This document shows, one piece after another, positions 61,926-64,000 of a DNA stretch of 64,000 bases (positions within the stretch are counted from its first letter, which is position 1; the number at the start of each line of letters is the position of its first letter). Under the pieces are notes generated by a model that was not told the DNA's origin, ran no database searches, and worked only from the letters and a program-made list of their open reading frames with translations. The position numbers were made by a program, and so were the translations under genes. The stretch comes from Gracilaria gracilis (taxonomy: Eukaryota > Rhodophyta > Florideophyceae > Gracilariales > Gracilariaceae), in assembly GCA_030374805.1 (NCBI GenBank), contig JARGSG010000184.1, forward strand, positions 418,501 to 482,500. The letters are read 5' to 3'.

Positions 61926-62433
61926 TGTCGTACAAATACCGATAAGGTGTGGGGTCCGCCTGGTAGAGGGAGCGCGCGAGGGCTCAACCTAAAGGGGAAA
62001 AACACACAACCGATATGGTAGTAGGGCACCTGAAACCCGCAGGGGCAAACGGCGGGGCAACTAGTCTAGACCGTGTAGGTGTACGGTAGTAGACGTCGAC
62101 GCGCGGTAAAACCTGAATAGTAATAGAGTAGCAAGTGACCAAGATGGTATAGTTACTGCCCTAGTGGTGCCTGACTTTACAATACCCGAGGGGGAAGGCG
62201 AGGTGCACCACAATATATACAAGGTGCACCGACGCCGATCTCCCATGCGGGCATGACGTCATCGGCTGTGCCCATGACCTACTGTCATGGGCCAGCAATG
62301 CTAAACTATCCTAGACTATAAATTAGAAATTAGAAATTATAAAATACAGAATACCAATTGGGTACAGTGTAGCCAGCAAGGCGCACCAGTAGACCCACGT
62401 GGCACCAACCCATTGAGGTCTCATTGTACTACA
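61926..62433 (-). repeat. 5' LTR (508 bp)
   Basis: The partner LTR in element orientation. The promoter should lie here; the AT-rich run around 62320-62350 and the CRE palindrome (62254-62261) are candidate elements. Confidence 0.95.
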
Positions 62434-64000
62434 GGGGTGGTACGCAGAACGTATGTGAATTTGCAAGCACCTGCACAAAAGCGCAACAGGGTCAGAGCCA
62501 TATGAGGGTCGTTCAAAGCAGCAAGGGCATCACATAGGGCGCGCTGTTGGGCTCTACCAGACCGCAGTGCCTTTTTGACGGCATTGCCGTGACCCAATGG
62601 GGCACCGAGAACGGTAATAGCCTTGTCATGATTGATGGAAGCAGGGAAGCTCGGAATTGTCGGACTTCGCCACCACCATGCGAATGATTTTTGTAGGTTA
62701 GGAACAAACCCAATCTGGGCTCCCTCGGTGTTTAGCGTTGTGAGGAAAGAAGACGCCACGTCACGTTTCAAGATGAAGTTTCCGTCATCTGCGTAGAAGA
62801 GGTTTAAAACAGGCTGGAAACGGTCCTGCAATTTGAGGACAAGTGGATGGAGGGCCAGGGCGAAGAGAAGCGGGCTGAGCGGATCGCCTTGTTGCGTGCC
62901 CGTTCTGCTTTCTATAATGAACTCACCAAAGCGTAACGGGATTACTGCGCGGTAGCAGTAGTGTACGAATCGGGCCATACCCGGGGCATTTTTGATGACT
63001 TCGTTCAGGATGAGTTGGCGCTCCACTGCGTTGAAGGCATTTGTGGCATCGATGCTGAGAAGCACCAAGTCCTCTCTTCGCAGTTTGTTTGAAACATTGC
63101 GGAGGATATGAACAATTGCTTCGCTGCCACAGGAGGTTCCGACACCTAACTGGTGAGGGCGCAAGTAGGATTGTACTGCGGGGTCTCTGGACATGGTTTG
63201 GGCCACCATTCGGGCTATGAATCTACGCCAGACCAGCCCAATTGCAAGGGGTCGCAGTTTGGAGGAGCGGGGTTTTGGAATACCTATGAGGCTTCCTGTG
63301 GAGAACCACTGCTCGGAACCGGGGGGTAGGCCGCCAGCGATGACAGAATTGACGAACGAAGTCACTTCCTTAAGGATGGGGCGATCTGGAGGTTGGCCGC
63401 CTGGCGTTGCCGCCAGGTATTTCAGAAAGAGCGGACGCATTCCGTCTGGCCCTGGAGAAGAACTTTTAGACGTTTGTAGGATTGTCCTGCGAACAAAAGC
63501 CTCGTCAAGCGCCAGGGGGGATGGAAGGAACTGCGGAGGGGTAGGAGTGAGAGGGATAGAGGGAGACGGGTGAAGATTTGCCAGAGTTGTTGCGGTCTGT
63601 TCGGACGGCGTGACTGGTTGGGATTCAGCACCCAGAATGGCACATGCTTTTGTGTATTCACCAGCTAGAAAGGACTTTCTGGCTCTCCGCTGTTTGTTGG
63701 TAGGAGATGGAGATTGGCCTGGGGTACGTAAGTGAGCCACACAGGCCTCGTCATATAAAGTATTCCATTCGCCGCGCAGCGCCATGTGAACTCTGTGTTT
63801 GATGGAACGGTGGAGCGAGGGTCGGTTTCTATTTCGTGCTTCTCCGCGGCCGTTCCGGCGGAAGACAAGCTTGGGCGTGGCGATCAGGCGCGTAAGGCAG
63901 TGCTGTTTGAGGAAAAGCGTACGAGCTGTGTTGAAATTGTGTAGCAGTGGTAGTAACAGTTCAATATAGTCCAGGCGCAAGGACCGGGGGAGGAACTCGA
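62434..64000 (-). pseudogene. N-terminal/RT part of the split non-LTR ORF (incomplete)
   Basis: The frame is open from the window edge to the LTR junction, where the LTR supplies VVQ and a stop. After an Arg-rich region (RRNGRGEARNRNRPSLHRSI) and a Pro/Ser linker, the reverse transcriptase motifs appear in order: SSPGPDGMRPLFLKYL, GIPKPRSSKLRPLAIGLVWR, LSIDATNAFNAVERQLILNE (catalytic D), GTQQGDPLSPLLFALALHPL, FYADDGNFIL (catalytic DD) and VLGAPLG. These are non-LTR RT blocks 1-7. The true start lies outside the window. Together with 49682-50923 it forms one element. Confidence 0.8.

Larger units (their letters stand above)
50924..62433 (-). mobile_element. Ty3/gypsy (chromodomain) LTR retrotransposon, complete, recent
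   Basis: An 11,510-bp element read right to left. LTRs are 61926-62433 (5') and 50924-51431 (3'). The flanking 5-bp duplication is GGGGT at 50919-50923 and 62434-62438. In element sense the LTR begins TGTAGTAC and ends GTACGACA. The gag (61778-59616), then pol in the -1 frame (to 55366), with order protease, RT, RNase H, integrase, chromodomain, define the Ty3/gypsy group. A 4-kb tail between pol and the 3' LTR carries an antisense ORF. All element frames are open, so it may be active. Confidence 0.95.
49682..64000 (-). mobile_element. Non-LTR retrotransposon with R2-type endonuclease, split by LTR element
   Basis: The reverse-transcriptase ORF on the minus strand enters the window from the right (frame open to base 64000), is cut at 62434 by the LTR element and resumes at 50923, ending at 49682. 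Removing the LTR element and one copy of GGGGT leaves a continuous frame (RTTP|PHLTQ), so the ORF was intact when struck. The order is reverse transcriptase, linker, CCHC finger, PD-(D/E)xK-type endonuclease, as in R2-like elements. The 5' end lies beyond the window and the 3' boundary is uncertain. Confidence 0.75.

Noticed and set aside
1..64000. CRISPR arrays, operons or bacterial promoters
   Set aside because: No direct-repeat arrays with spacers. Genes are eukaryotic, separately oriented and in part spliced, so prokaryotic features are not expected.

Overview
The window is nuclear DNA of a photosynthetic eukaryote, most likely a red alga. The genes are mostly intronless or carry one to two short GT-AG introns. 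They include Pol III subunit RPC2, Mediator MED20, Mog1, CTU2 and an eEF2-methyltransferase-like protein. Several products carry plastid-type leaders: a plastid NusG-like factor, a lumenal FKBP with a twin-arginine signal, ribose-5-phosphate isomerase and a YbeD-like protein. The red-algal placement is inference. It rests on the compact genes, the plastid proteins, the transposon mixture and a permuted tRNA gene of the kind described in Cyanidioschyzon.

Layout. At 1.4-21.6 kb there is a gene-dense stretch: zinc-finger protein (-), permuted tRNA-Gly(UCC) with an overlapping small membrane-protein ORF (-), Mog1 (+) meeting MoaC (-) tail to tail, lumenal FKBP (-), NusG-like (+), TKL kinase (-), a broken coiled-coil gene, a small heat-shock gene with an in-frame stop, CTU2 (+) and RPC2 (-). 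From 21.6 to 33 kb is an AT-rich transposon graveyard: a Harbinger-like transposase remnant (-) with a probable DNA-binding partner ORF (+), a decayed piggyBac-type element with clear ends (28153-31008), and a frameshifted AIG1-like GTPase. From 33 to 49.4 kb genes resume: pirin, an orphan gene, MAPEG proteins, a small spliced gene, YbeD-like, MED20, an MPN/JAMM protein divergent from ribose-5-phosphate isomerase, a three-exon orphan, a secreted Cys-rich protein and a methyltransferase.

From 49.7 kb to the end lies a nested pair of retroelements. A non-LTR retrotransposon ORF with an R2-type C-terminal endonuclease (-) is split by an 11.5-kb chromodomain-bearing Ty3/gypsy element (50924-62433). 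This element has LTRs that look identical and a 5-bp target duplication (GGGGT). It also carries an 804-residue ORF on the antisense strand.

The most unusual objects are the permuted tRNA gene, the antisense ORF of the LTR element, and the piggyBac-type element with a CTAG target duplication and repeated 18-bp perfect palindromes at its ends. All calls were made by reading the sequence; no database search or folding program was run.
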